From Actinomycetospora corticicola (GTDB lineage: Bacteria; Actinomycetota; Actinomycetes; Mycobacteriales; Pseudonocardiaceae), in the NCBI RefSeq assembly GCF_013409505.1, contig NZ_JACCBN010000001.1:2418001-2482000 (forward strand): a stretch of DNA of 64,000 nucleotides, in the 5' to 3' direction. The notes under the pieces are model-generated. The model was not told where the DNA came from. It saw only the letters and a program-made list of their open reading frames with translations, and did not search any database. Of this stretch, positions 1-8,221 are shown piece by piece (positions within the stretch are counted from its first letter, which is position 1; the number at the start of each line of letters is the position of its first letter). A program made the position numbers and the translations under genes.

Positions 1-2
1 TG

Positions 3-824
3 ATCGACACCGCGGACTCCTACATGGCGCGGGCCGAGGGCAACTCCGGCGGCGAGTCCGAGACCGTGATCGGGAACTGGCTGGCGCGCACCGGGCGCCG
101 CGACGACGTGGTCATCGCGACCAAGGTCGGCTCCTGGGAGCAGCGCAAGGGCCTGCGGCCGGAGAACATCCGCGCCGCCTGCGACGACTCGCTGCGCCGC
201 CTGCAGACCGACCACATCGACCTCTACTACGCCCACCGCGACGACCCCGACACCCCGCAGGAGGACTACGTCGCGGCCTTCGACGAGCTGGTCCGCGCCG
301 GGAAGGTCCGCGCCGTCGGCGCCTCCAACTTCGACGCCGACCGCCTGGCCTGCGCCCTCGAGCTCGCCGACAAGCACGACCTCACCCGGTTCTCGGCGGT
401 GCAGCCGCACTACAACCTCGTCGAGCGGGACTACGAGCGGGACCTGGCGCCGCTGGTCGAGCGCGAGGGGCTGGTCTGCTACCCGTACTTCGGTCTGGCG
501 AAGGGCTTCCTGACGGGGAAGTACCGGGCCGGGCAGGACACCGTCGACTCGGGGGCCTCCTCGGGCGCGATGGCGGGCGCCCGTGCCGAGGGCGCCCGCG
601 CCTACCTCGACGACCACGGCGTGGCGGTGCTCGGGGTGCTCGACGAGATCGCCGCGGCGCACGACGTGCCGGTGGCCGCGGTGTCGCTGGCCTGGCTCGC
701 GGCGCAGCCGACCGTCGGGGCGCCGATCGCCTCGGGCCGGACGCTGCAGCAGCTGGGCGAGATCCTGCCCGCGGTGTCGTTGCAGCTCAGCGACGACGAG
801 CTGCGGCGCCTCTCGGACGTCTGA
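3..824 (+). CDS. Aldo/keto reductase, 5' end missing
   Basis: The gene is cut by the left edge; the open frame runs in from base 3, and the first Met inside (base 24) is not the true start. The first visible residues (IDTADSYM) are the AKR motif carrying the catalytic Asp and Tyr. ATKVG supplies the catalytic Lys and YYAHRDDP the His region, so the Asp-Tyr-Lys-His tetrad is present. About 45 N-terminal residues are probably missing from a family length near 310-330. The family reduces aldehydes or ketones with NADPH in the cytoplasm; the substrate cannot be read from sequence. The 3' end overlaps the convergent phosphatase-type gene by 38 bases. Confidence 0.9.
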   Translation: MDTADSYMARAEGNSGGESETVIGNWLARTGRRDDVVIATKVGSWEQRKGLRPENIRAACDDSLRRLQTDHIDLYYAHRDDPDTPQEDYVAAFDELVRAGKVRAVGASNFDADRLACALELADKHDLTRFSAVQPHYNLVERDYERDLAPLVEREGLVCYPYFGLAKGFLTGKYRAGQDTVDSGASSGAMAGARAEGARAYLDDHGVAVLGVLDEIAAAHDVPVAAVSLAWLAAQPTVGAPIASGRTLQQLGEILPAVSLQLSDDELRRLSDV

Positions 825-1806
825 GCCGCGCGAGCAGCGCGCGGTGGTCGCTGCCGGGGACGTCGAGGACCTCGACCGCCTCGACGCCCACGGCGGCGGA
901 CACGAGGACGTGGTCGATCGCGACGCCGAGCCGGCGGGGCCGACCCGCCGGCCACGTCCCCACCCGGTCGCGACCCGTCTCGGCGGCGGCCGAGCGGGCG
1001 TGCCGCAGGACCGGCTGCAGCGCGTGGTGCTCCAGCGTCGCGTTCAGGTCGCCGACGACCACCGTGGGACGCGGGTCGTCGGCGACGAGTGCCGCGAGAC
1101 GGGCCAGGTCCCGGCGCCACTCGTGGGTGCGGCGCGGCAGCAGGACCGTGGGGTGCACGGCCAGGACGCGGACCTCCCCGAGGGCGCCGTCGGTGAGCTC
1201 GATCCAGCCCGACGACGTGTCCCGGGTGAGCGTCCGCACCGAGACGTCGCCGAGCCCGGGGGCCGCCAGCACGGTGGTGCAGGGGTGGTCGCCCGCCCCG
1301 GTGGCCTCGACCTCCGCGCGCCCCGGGGCGGCGGACCACCCGCGGTAGCCGAGATCGTCGATCCGGGTCGCGAGGCGGTGCCGGAACCGGTCGCCCGCCT
1401 CGAGCAGCGCCACGACGTCGGGCCGCTCCCGGCGGATCACGGCCGCGAGCGCCTCCGGGTCCGCCCGCCCGATCCACACGTTGGCCGAGAGCACGCACAG
1501 CGGCTCGGAGTCCGGGCTGCCGTCGAGGCTGCCGTCCCGGCTCCCGTCGGTGCCCGGCCGGTGCCGCACCGTCGAGACGGCGAGTGCGGCCCCGGCGACG
1601 AGCCCGGCCCCGAGCCCGACGTCCCGCCGTGCCCCCGGCCGGGACGCCGCGACCGCGGCGACGCCGGCCGTGCCGAGCGCGAGCCGTCGTCGGAACGCCG
1701 TGACGATCGGCCACGGCGGGGTCCGGTCGACCCCGAGGACCTCCGGGAGCAGGACGGCGGTGGCCACGAGCGCGCCCGCCGTCGCGCGCAGTACGGGGTG
1801 TCCCAC
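787..1806 (-). CDS. Endonuclease/exonuclease/phosphatase family membrane protein
   Basis: The protein has 339 aa. Two hydrophobic stretches (about residues 5-25 and 50-75) precede a catalytic domain, so the active domain probably lies outside the membrane. Family motifs are visible: SANVWIGR near the domain start, DVVALLEAG, the metal-binding VVGDLNA and the terminal GSDHRALL with the catalytic Asp-His. The fold hydrolyses phosphodiesters or phosphomonoesters with Mg2+; similar actinobacterial proteins are annotated only by family, and I cannot name the substrate. Start is GTG with no clear ribosome site. It lies 64 bases downstream of the glutamine-synthetase-like gene on the same strand and may share its transcript. 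Confidence 0.85.
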   Translation of the reverse strand: MGHPVLRATAGALVATAVLLPEVLGVDRTPPWPIVTAFRRRLALGTAGVAAVAASRPGARRDVGLGAGLVAGAALAVSTVRHRPGTDGSRDGSLDGSPDSEPLCVLSANVWIGRADPEALAAVIRRERPDVVALLEAGDRFRHRLATRIDDLGYRGWSAAPGRAEVEATGAGDHPCTTVLAAPGLGDVSVRTLTRDTSSGWIELTDGALGEVRVLAVHPTVLLPRRTHEWRRDLARLAALVADDPRPTVVVGDLNATLEHHALQPVLRHARSAAAETGRDRVGTWPAGRPRRLGVAIDHVLVSAAVGVEAVEVLDVPGSDHRALLARLRRPRGAAARRR

Positions 1807-1870
1807 GACGGTCGATGATCGCCCACCGGCCGTCTCGTCGGTGCGAGGACGCTCCCCCGCCCGGGGGGAA

Positions 1871-3262
1871 TCAGTACTTCCAGCGCCAGGCGGCGAGGAC
1901 CTCCTCGGTGTCCTTCTGCGCCGCCCACGTCGCGTCGGCGCGGCGCACGGCCAGGAAGGCCTCCAGGAGCTCCTCGCCGAGCACCCCGGCGACGCGCGGG
2001 TTCCCGCGCAGCGCCTCCTCCTGCTCGGCCTGCGTGGCCGGGAGCTTCTCGATGCCCGCCGCGGCGCGCTGCTTCTTCTTCCAGGTGCCCGGGTCCTCGG
2101 CGGTCGGGGCCGGCGGGACGAGGTTCTCCTCGATCCCGGCCACCCCCGACGTCAGGATCGCGGCGAGGGCGAGGAAGGGGTTGGCCGAGGCGTCGGAGGT
2201 CTTCAGCTCGACGTTGGCGTGGTCCTCGCCGAGCAGCGCCGATCCCGGCACGTAGCGCAGCGGGGCCTCGCGGTTCTCCACGCCCCAGAAGCCGGAGAAG
2301 GCGCCCGCGAAGAACCCGGGGCGCAGCCGGGCCAGCGAGCCCTGCGAGGGCGCGGTGACCGCGGCGAGGGCGGGGAGGTCGCGCAGCAGGCCGGCGACGT
2401 ACCCCGCGCCGGCCGTGCCGCGCGGACCCTCCGGGCCGCCCGCGAGCAGGTTGTCGCCGTGACGCCACAGCGAGGTATGCACGTGCCAACCGTTCCCGGC
2501 CCCGTTCAGGGTGGGCAGCGGGGCGAAGGAGACGCGCAGACCGTGGGCCTCGGCGGCCGCGAGGATCGTCTGACGGGCGAGCAGCTGCTGATCGGCGGCG
2601 GTCAGCGGGTCGGTGGCCGCGAGCGAGAGCTCCACCTGGGCGGGCCCGTACTCGGCGTGGATCTGTCCGAGGCGCAGGCCGTTGGCCTCGGCGTCGCGCA
2701 TCACCGAGGCGACGAAGCCGTCGATCGGCAGCAGCGCGTGCGGGCTGTAGGCGGGGCCGTGGTGGGCCGGGAGGAGCTCGGAGTCCTCCGGGTCGGTCTC
2801 CGGCTCGTAGACCCCGAACTCCATCTCGTAGCCGACGAGGGCGGTGTAGTCCTCGGCGGCGAGGCGGTCCACGACCCGCTCGAGCACGGAGCGCTGGTCG
2901 AACGCCCACGGCCCGCCGTCGGCGGCGACCTGCTTCCCGGGCGCCCAGGCGAACGCCGGCTGCCCGGCGAGGCGGGTGACACGGTCGAGCTGCGGGACGA
3001 GCCGGACGTCGCCGGAGGCGTTCTGCATGCCGGGCGAGCCGAAGGCGATCGCGTCGTTCGTGTCGAACACGGCGAAGAGGTGGGTGACGCCGACGCCGCT
3101 GGTCGCCACCTGGGGCAGGGCCGACACCGGGACCGTGCGGGAGCGGGGGATGCCGTTGTTGTCGGCCCACGCGATCGTCAGACCGGCGACCCCGTCGGCG
3201 GCGAGGGCCGCCGCCAGGTCCCGGCCGCGCTCGCTCGGATTCCCGGTCACGTTCTCGGTCAC
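1871..3262 (-). CDS. Glutamine synthetase family protein
   Basis: A 463-aa GS-family enzyme. Visible signatures are YEMEFG (metal-ligand Glu), AEYGPAQVELS (Glu), the GNGWHVHTS ATP/metal-site motif and RLRPGFF with the following NREAPLRYV. The N-terminal part around WADNNGIPRSR matches the GlnA-like proteins that ligate ammonia to glutamate or attach glutamate to amines. Divergence from housekeeping GlnA suggests an amine or polyamine substrate, but this is inference. I chose GTG at 3262, which has AGGGG eight bases upstream; GTG at 3271 is an alternative. A -10-like TAGCCT lies at 3297-3302 on the minus strand. It follows the EamA exporter on the same strand. Confidence 0.88.
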   Translation of the reverse strand: MTENVTGNPSERGRDLAAALAADGVAGLTIAWADNNGIPRSRTVPVSALPQVATSGVGVTHLFAVFDTNDAIAFGSPGMQNASGDVRLVPQLDRVTRLAGQPAFAWAPGKQVAADGGPWAFDQRSVLERVVDRLAAEDYTALVGYEMEFGVYEPETDPEDSELLPAHHGPAYSPHALLPIDGFVASVMRDAEANGLRLGQIHAEYGPAQVELSLAATDPLTAADQQLLARQTILAAAEAHGLRVSFAPLPTLNGAGNGWHVHTSLWRHGDNLLAGGPEGPRGTAGAGYVAGLLRDLPALAAVTAPSQGSLARLRPGFFAGAFSGFWGVENREAPLRYVPGSALLGEDHANVELKTSDASANPFLALAAILTSGVAGIEENLVPPAPTAEDPGTWKKKQRAAAGIEKLPATQAEQEEALRGNPRVAGVLGEELLEAFLAVRRADATWAAQKDTEEVLAAWRWKY

Positions 3263-3298
3263 GTGCCCCACCCCTCGTCGACGTCTGCGCAGGTGAGG

Positions 3299-4183
3299 CT
3301 AGTCAGCGGCCGCCGGCTCCCGGCGCAGCGCCACCCCGACGATCACGGCCGCGATCCCGACCGCCTCCAGGGGTGCCGGGACCTGCGCGAGCCCCACCAG
3401 CCCGACGACGGTGGCGGTCAGCGGCAGGAGCGCGAGGAGCAGCGCGAAGCGGGCGCGGCCCACCCGGCGCAGCACGACCTGGTCGAGCACGTAGGGCACC
3501 ACCGACGACAGCACGCCCAGCGCGAGCGCGGTCCCCAGCAGCACCGGCTCCCCCGCGATCGGGGCGGCGGTCAGGGCGAGCGGCGAGAGCACCACGGCGG
3601 CGACCACGAACCCGATGGCGAGGCCGTCGATCCCTTCACCGGTCGACCCCGAGCCGCTGGAGACCCGCGCGCCCAGCACGATGTAGCCCGCCCACAGCAG
3701 CGCGGCGAGCAGCGCGAACACCACGCCGGCCGGTGAGCCCTCCAGCCGTACGTCGGCGATCAGGGCGACCCCGAGCACGACGAGCGCGAGCGCCGACCAG
3801 TCGCGGCGGCTCCGGGACCCGAGGGCCGCGACGAGCACCGGGCCCGCGAACTCGACCGCCACCGCGGTGCCGAGCGGCAGCCGTGCGATCGCCTCGTAGA
3901 AGACGATGTTCATCCCCGCCGTCACGAGCCCGAAGGCCCCGGCGAGCACCACCCGCCGTCGGGACCAGCGCACGCGGTCGCCCCGCGCGAACCACCGGGC
4001 CGCGAGCCGCCAGACCGCGAGCACCACCGCCGCGCCGGCCAGCCGGAGCCACGCCACCCCGGCGGGCGACACCCGGTCGAACAGGCCCACGGCGAGGGCC
4101 GCGCCCACGTACATCGACGCGCCACCGAGCACGAAGAGTAGCGGCGCGGGCGGACCGCTCGTCGTCGAAGATCGACTCACCAT
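3299..4183 (-). CDS. EamA/RhtA-type drug/metabolite exporter
   Basis: About 294 aa with ten predicted hydrophobic helices in two EamA repeats, the second starting near residue 150 (AGVVFALLAALLWAGYIVLG). The RhtA branch exports amino acids such as threonine/homoserine and is proton-driven; substrate here is unknown. The frame is open upstream to 4270, but the first helix starts soon after the ATG at 4183, which is preceded by a purine-rich GGGAAGGGCGGGAA. That internal ATG is preferred over 4270. It lies 36 bases upstream of the glutamine-synthetase-like gene, so the two are probably co-transcribed. Confidence 0.85.
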   Translation of the reverse strand: MVSRSSTTSGPPAPLLFVLGGASMYVGAALAVGLFDRVSPAGVAWLRLAGAAVVLAVWRLAARWFARGDRVRWSRRRVVLAGAFGLVTAGMNIVFYEAIARLPLGTAVAVEFAGPVLVAALGSRSRRDWSALALVVLGVALIADVRLEGSPAGVVFALLAALLWAGYIVLGARVSSGSGSTGEGIDGLAIGFVVAAVVLSPLALTAAPIAGEPVLLGTALALGVLSSVVPYVLDQVVLRRVGRARFALLLALLPLTATVVGLVGLAQVPAPLEAVGIAAVIVGVALRREPAAAD

Positions 4184-4374
4184 CGTGTGGTTCCCGCCCT
4201 TCCCCGATAACACCGGTCGCAATCCGTCGATGAGCGGTACGTGACCGAGGACAAAGCAGCGCGTGAACACGAGCGGTCGTCGCCTCGTTCTGACACAGTG
4301 GAGGGGCGACGGTCACTCGGCCGGAGCCTGCGGGGCCGGTTCCCACGCCGGTCTCCGAACGGAGGGAGATGACG

Positions 4375-4563
4375 ATGCCCGGAACTCTGACCCGGCCAGA
4401 ACTCACCGCCTCGGACCGTTGCGACCGCTGCGGTGCAGCGGCCAAGGTCCGCGCCGTCCTGCCCTCCGGCGGGGAGCTGCTCTTCTGCGGGCACCACGCC
4501 CGTACGCACGAGGCGAAGCTGAAGGAGCTCTCCATCGACGTGCAGGCCGGAGAGACCGTCTGA
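4375..4563 (+). CDS. DUF7455 small zinc-ribbon-like protein
   Basis: A 62-aa soluble protein with CDRCG followed by CGHHARTHE, a CxxC...CxHH arrangement that suits one bound metal ion. I recognise it as the small actinobacterial family DUF7455; no function is established. ATG 4375 lies eight bases after GGAGGG (4361-4366), whereas the in-frame ATG at 4369 is only two bases away, so 4375 is chosen. A strong hairpin follows at 4614-4650. Its only neighbours are the upstream exporter, divergent, and the convergent helicase. Confidence 0.85.
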   Translation: MPGTLTRPELTASDRCDRCGAAAKVRAVLPSGGELLFCGHHARTHEAKLKELSIDVQAGETV

Positions 4564-4947
4564 CGGCGCGCTGACCTGCGGCGACGCTGATCGCCGCGAG
4601 ACGCTTCCAGACCACGACGGGCGGGGACCACGACGGTCCCCGCCCGTCGTCGTCGTGAAGGGGTCGTGCGGTCCGGCGGCCTCGGGCGGGCGGCCGTCCC
4701 GCGGCCCGCGACACGCCGCCGCGATCGGCGTGACGCGCACGGACGGGTGGGACCCGTCGTCACGCACGGTCTCCCGCGACGCTCGGACCCCACCGGGGAC
4801 CGTTCGTCGCGGCGACGACGGTGTGTGACGACGAGGTGACGTCCGTGACGGACACGTATCGCGACGTGATCGGTGCGCGCTGCAGCCGTCACCCACAGGT
4901 GTGACGTCGGACACACCGGCTCCGCGTCGTCACCGCCGCCCCACCCG
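4564..4947. other. Gene-free stretch with terminator and clustered GTGACG motifs
   Basis: No gene is supported here. The left part holds a 16-bp-stem hairpin (4614-4650). The right part (4730-4906) holds seven copies of GTGACG or its complement CGTCAC in about 180 bases (near 4730, 4758, 4825, 4836, 4845, 4887 and 4901). This clustering could be a regulator-binding array or chance in GC-rich DNA. No start codon with coding character follows it on the plus strand. Confidence 0.5.
4614..4650. terminator. Bidirectional hairpin terminator candidate
   Basis: Perfect 16-bp inverted repeat with arms 4614-4629 and 4635-4650 and a five-base loop, sitting between the convergent DUF7455 and helicase genes. 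There is no T-tract, as is usual for actinobacterial hairpin terminators. Confidence 0.6.
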
Positions 4948-6717
4948 TCACCGGCTCGGCTGCGACCGCCACGTCCGCAGCGTGGTGATGCGCTCCTCGA
5001 TCTGCTCGGCCGTGGCGACCGGGGTCGCCGGGCCGCCGCAGGCCTTGCGCAGGTCGCCGTGGATGACCCCGTGCGGCTGCCCGGTGCGGTGGTGGTGCGC
5101 GGCGACGAGCGTGTTGAGCTCGCGGCGCAGCTCCTTGAGCTTCTCGGCCGCCGAGGGCTTGAGCCGGGCCGGCGGCGGGGCCGCGGGCTCCGCGGGGGCC
5201 TCGCGGGCCCGACGGCTCTCCTCGTCGAGCTGGTCGGTCTGCCGCTTGCGCAGCAGCGCCCGCACCTGGTCGGGGTCGAGCAGGCCCGGCAGGCCCAGGT
5301 AGTCCTGCTCCTCGTCGCTGCCCGCCCCGGCCGCCGTGCCGAAGGAGGCACCGTCGTAGATGAGCTGGTCGAGCTCGGCCTCGGCGGAGAGCGCCTCGAA
5401 GCTCTTCTCCTGCTCCCCCGGCTCGTCCTCCGTGCGGTTGGCCTGCTCGAGGAGCTCGTCCTCGAGACCCTCCTTCGGCCGGTGCGGTTCGCCGAGCACG
5501 TGGTCGCGCTGCAGCTCGAGCTCGCTCGCGAGGCCGAGCAGCGTCGGCACACTGGGCAGGAACACCGACGCGGTCTCCCCCGCCCGGCGCGAGCGCACGA
5601 AGCGGCCGACGGCCTGGGCGAAGAACAGCGGCGTGGAGGCGCTCGTGGCGTAGACCCCGACGGCGAGCCGCGGCACGTCGACGCCCTCGCTCACCATCCG
5701 GACGGCCACCAGCCAGCGGTCGTTCGAGGCGGCGAAGCCCGCGATGCGGCCGGAGGCCTTCGGGTCGTCGGACAGGACGACGACGGGCTCCTCCCCGGAG
5801 AGCGCGCCGAGGATCTTCGCGTAGGCCTTCGCGGTGGTGTGGTCGGTGGCGATGACCAGTCCCCCGGCGTCGGGCATCCCGCCCTGGCGCAGCTGGGTGA
5901 GCCGGGTGTCCGCGGCCTGCAGGACGGCGGGCATCCAGTCGCCCTTGGGGTCGAGCGCCGTCTTCCACGCCCGGGAGGTCTGCTCCGCGGTGAGCGGCTC
6001 CCCGAGCCGGGCGGTCATCTCCTCGCCCGCGCTCGTGCGCCACGACGCCTGCCCGGAGTAGGCGAGGAACACCACGGGCCGCACGACGCCGTCGGCGAGG
6101 GCGTCGGAGTAGCCGTAGGAGTGGTCGGCCTTCGAGCGGAGGGCCCCGGCGGAGTCGGGCTCGTAGGTGATGAACGGGATCGGGCTGTCGTCGGAGCGGA
6201 AGGGCGTCCCGGTCAGCGCGAGGCGGCGGGTGGCCCCGCCGAACGCCTCCCGCGTGGCCTCGCCCCAGCTCTTCGCGTCCCCGGCGTGGTGGATCTCGTC
6301 GAAGATCACCAGGGTGCGTCGCGACTCGGTGCGGTTCATGTGCAGCATCGGGTGCGCCGCGACCTGGGCGTAGGTGACGGCCACGCCGTGGAAGTCCGCC
6401 GAGAGCCGCCCCACCGAGTTCGAGTACTCCGGGTCCAGGGCGATGCCCGCGCGCGTCGCCGCGCCGGCCCACTGGTGCTTGAGGTGCTCGGTGGGGCACA
6501 CGATCGTCACCGTGTCGACGGTGCGGTCGCCGAGCAGCTCGGCCGCCACCCGCAGCGCGAAGGTCGTCTTCCCCGCGCCCGGCGTCGCGACCGCGAGGAA
6601 GTCCTTCGGGCGGTCGGCCAGGTAGCGGGTGAGGGCCCGTCGCTGCCACTGCCGCAGGGGCGGGGCCGACGGGGTGTCCGACGTCGGGCCGGGGCGTCCG
6701 GGCGCGCGCGTGGTCAA
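4948..6717 (-). CDS. DEAD/DEAH-box superfamily 2 helicase
   Basis: A 589-aa SF2 helicase. Motif I is TPGAGKT (about residue 45), motif Ia CPTEHLKHQW, motif II DEIHH (about 145), motif III LTGTPFRSD and motif VI QAVGRFVRS (about 365). Both RecA-like domains are complete. A basic/acidic C-terminal tail (after residue 440) has no recognised domain. The family couples ATP hydrolysis to DNA or RNA remodelling, and the actinobacterial members have no settled role. It lies 63 bases downstream of the DUF3039 gene, with hairpins between them, so it may be transcribed partly independently. Confidence 0.9.
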   Translation of the reverse strand: MTTRAPGRPGPTSDTPSAPPLRQWQRRALTRYLADRPKDFLAVATPGAGKTTFALRVAAELLGDRTVDTVTIVCPTEHLKHQWAGAATRAGIALDPEYSNSVGRLSADFHGVAVTYAQVAAHPMLHMNRTESRRTLVIFDEIHHAGDAKSWGEATREAFGGATRRLALTGTPFRSDDSPIPFITYEPDSAGALRSKADHSYGYSDALADGVVRPVVFLAYSGQASWRTSAGEEMTARLGEPLTAEQTSRAWKTALDPKGDWMPAVLQAADTRLTQLRQGGMPDAGGLVIATDHTTAKAYAKILGALSGEEPVVVLSDDPKASGRIAGFAASNDRWLVAVRMVSEGVDVPRLAVGVYATSASTPLFFAQAVGRFVRSRRAGETASVFLPSVPTLLGLASELELQRDHVLGEPHRPKEGLEDELLEQANRTEDEPGEQEKSFEALSAEAELDQLIYDGASFGTAAGAGSDEEQDYLGLPGLLDPDQVRALLRKRQTDQLDEESRRAREAPAEPAAPPPARLKPSAAEKLKELRRELNTLVAAHHHRTGQPHGVIHGDLRKACGGPATPVATAEQIEERITTLRTWRSQPSR

Positions 6718-6750
6718 GAACCCTCCGGGGAGCTGGTGGGCAGGACGGAC

Positions 6751-6795
6751 ACGGCCCCCCAGGGGGCCGTCGGGGACGACCTACTCGTCGTCCCC
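6751..6795 (-). terminator. Tandem hairpins between DUF3039 and helicase
   Basis: Two stems: a 9-bp stem with arms 6751-6759 and 6762-6770, and a second 9-bp stem with arms 6772-6780 and 6787-6795 that contains the DUF3039 stop codon. They could attenuate read-through into the helicase gene. Confidence 0.45.
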
Positions 6796-7032
6796 GCCGC
6801 CGCGCGGCAGCTTGTTGAAGATCTCCTTGCACGCCGGGCAGACCGGCGAGCCGGGCTTCGGCGAGCGGGTGACCGGGAAGGTCTCCCCGCACAGCGCCAC
6901 GACCATGTTCCCCATGACGGCGCTCTCGACCACCTTGTCCTTGCGGACGTAGTGGAACATCTTCGGGTCGTCGTCGTTCGTCCGATCCGTGGCATCCGGT
7001 CGGACGTCGGGGAGGACCGCGGTCTGGCTCAT
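6781..7032 (-). CDS. DUF3039 domain protein
   Basis: An 83-aa protein matching the actinobacterial DUF3039 family by its core (FHYVRKDKVVESAVMGN, then VALCGETFPV and SPVCPACKEIF). The conserved CPAC with the upstream Cys suggests a metal-binding zinc-ribbon-like site. Function is unknown. It sits 31 bases downstream of the DUF3099 gene, and this pairing recurs in actinobacteria near sigma-factor genes. ATG start; an acidic Gly-rich tail ends the protein. Confidence 0.85.
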   Translation of the reverse strand: MSQTAVLPDVRPDATDRTNDDDPKMFHYVRKDKVVESAVMGNMVVALCGETFPVTRSPKPGSPVCPACKEIFNKLPRGGGDDE

Positions 7033-7063
7033 GGCTCCATTGTGACCCAGGGTCCGTCGGCCG

Positions 7064-7498
7064 TCAGCCGTCGGTCCCGGTGCGCGGCGGCGCGTGATCG
7101 GGATCGTCCTGCTGGGGCTGGCGGGGACCGTCGGTGCGGTGCATGAAGGTCTGCGAGCGCTTGTCGAGCGCCTCGGCGGCCTCGATGATCTGCGCCTCGC
7201 TGACCTTCGGCAGCGCCTGGCGGTCGGCCTGGTAGCGACTGACCTTCTGCGACTTCTTCGGTGGCCGGTCGTTCGCGATGAGCACCGCGATCCACGGGAG
7301 GGGCACCGACAGCACGATGAACGCGACCGCGACCCACGGCCAGTTGAAGCCGATCCCGAAGACCCCGGCCAGCACGAGGCACGGGATACGGAAGGCCATG
7401 ATCAACGAGTATCGCTTCTTGCGGGCGGCGAACTCGTCCTCGAACGAGACGGCGGCCTCGGTGATGAGCACGGGCTCGTCGTCCTGACGCCGCTTCAC
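7064..7498 (-). CDS. DUF3099 membrane protein
   Basis: A 144-aa protein with an N-terminal cytoplasmic part (LITEAAVSFEDEFAARKKRY), two adjacent membrane helices (about residues 32-50 and 52-74) and a charged C-terminal tail containing PPKKSQK. This is the DUF3099 pattern, found across actinobacteria without known function. GTG at 7498 is supported by GGGAGG eight bases upstream. It leads a short operon with DUF3039. Confidence 0.85.
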   Translation of the reverse strand: MKRRQDDEPVLITEAAVSFEDEFAARKKRYSLIMAFRIPCLVLAGVFGIGFNWPWVAVAFIVLSVPLPWIAVLIANDRPPKKSQKVSRYQADRQALPKVSEAQIIEAAEALDKRSQTFMHRTDGPRQPQQDDPDHAPPRTGTDG

Positions 7499-7558
7499 TC
7501 ACACCACCTCCCTGTCCATCACTGTCCCACCTCGGGTCCCCGATGGCATGGCGGGCAA

Positions 7559-8221
7559 TCATCGCGGGCCGGACCAGGGCCGCACCACCTCGTCCGCCCA
7601 CGCCGCGAGCAGCGGTTCGTCGTGGGTGACGGTGAGCACGCCGAGCCCACGGGCGACCTCCTCGCCGATGACCCCCACCAGCGCGGCGGTGGTCGACGCG
7701 TCGAGCATCGCCGTCATCTCGTCGCAGAGCAGGTAGTCCGGCCCGGTCGCCAGGGCGCGGGCGAGACAGGCCCGCTGCAGCTGCCCGTCGGAGACCTCGT
7801 GCGGACGCCGGCCGCGCAGGTCGCGCGTGAGCCCGACCCGGTCGCTCAGTTCCTCGGCCCGCGCCGCGAGCACCCCGGCGTCGCGCTCGCCCCGGGCGCG
7901 CAGCGGCTCGGTCAGCACCTGCTCGAGGGTCAGACGCGGATCGGCCGCGGCCCGCGGCTGCTGGAACACGACCCCGATCCGTCGGCGCAGCGCGGCGGGC
8001 GCCCGGTGGCGCATCCGGGGCACGGGCGTGCCGTCCACCGCGACGACACCGCGCCACGGGTCGTGCAGCAGCGCGAGCATCCGCACGAGCGTCGACTTCC
8101 CGCAGCCGCTCGGACCCGCCACGCCGAGCACCCGCCCGGGCTCGACGCCCACGTCGAGCCGGTCGACCACCGCGTGCCCGCGCCGCCAGCCGCCGACCAG
8201 CCCCTCCCCGACGAGGCTCAT
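7559..8221 (-). CDS. ABC importer ATP-binding protein (second ATPase)
   Basis: A 220-aa ATPase: Walker A GPSGCGKST (about residue 35), Q-loop VFQQPRA, a signature region that is degenerate (EVSDGQLQR instead of LSGGQ), Walker B LLCDEMTAML and the switch His in TVTHDE. It belongs to the DppF/OppF/NikE half of peptide/nickel transporters but lacks their C-terminal extension. Its ATG overlaps the stop of the preceding ATPase gene (ATGA), indicating translational coupling. In Walker B the catalytic residue is Glu (DEMTA), so hydrolysis should be retained. It is the last gene of the five-gene operon. Confidence 0.88.
   Translation of the reverse strand: MSLVGEGLVGGWRRGHAVVDRLDVGVEPGRVLGVAGPSGCGKSTLVRMLALLHDPWRGVVAVDGTPVPRMRHRAPAALRRRIGVVFQQPRAAADPRLTLEQVLTEPLRARGERDAGVLAARAEELSDRVGLTRDLRGRRPHEVSDGQLQRACLARALATGPDYLLCDEMTAMLDASTTAALVGVIGEEVARGLGVLTVTHDEPLLAAWADEVVRPWSGPR

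Noticed and set aside
583..1818. Plus-strand open frame opposite the phosphatase-type gene
   Set aside because: Its translation is Arg/Pro-rich without motifs, while the minus strand shows complete family motifs.
3290..3309. IdeR-box-like AGGTGAGGCTA upstream of the glutamine-synthetase-like gene
   Set aside because: Only about 12 of 19 positions match the palindromic consensus and the right half is lost.
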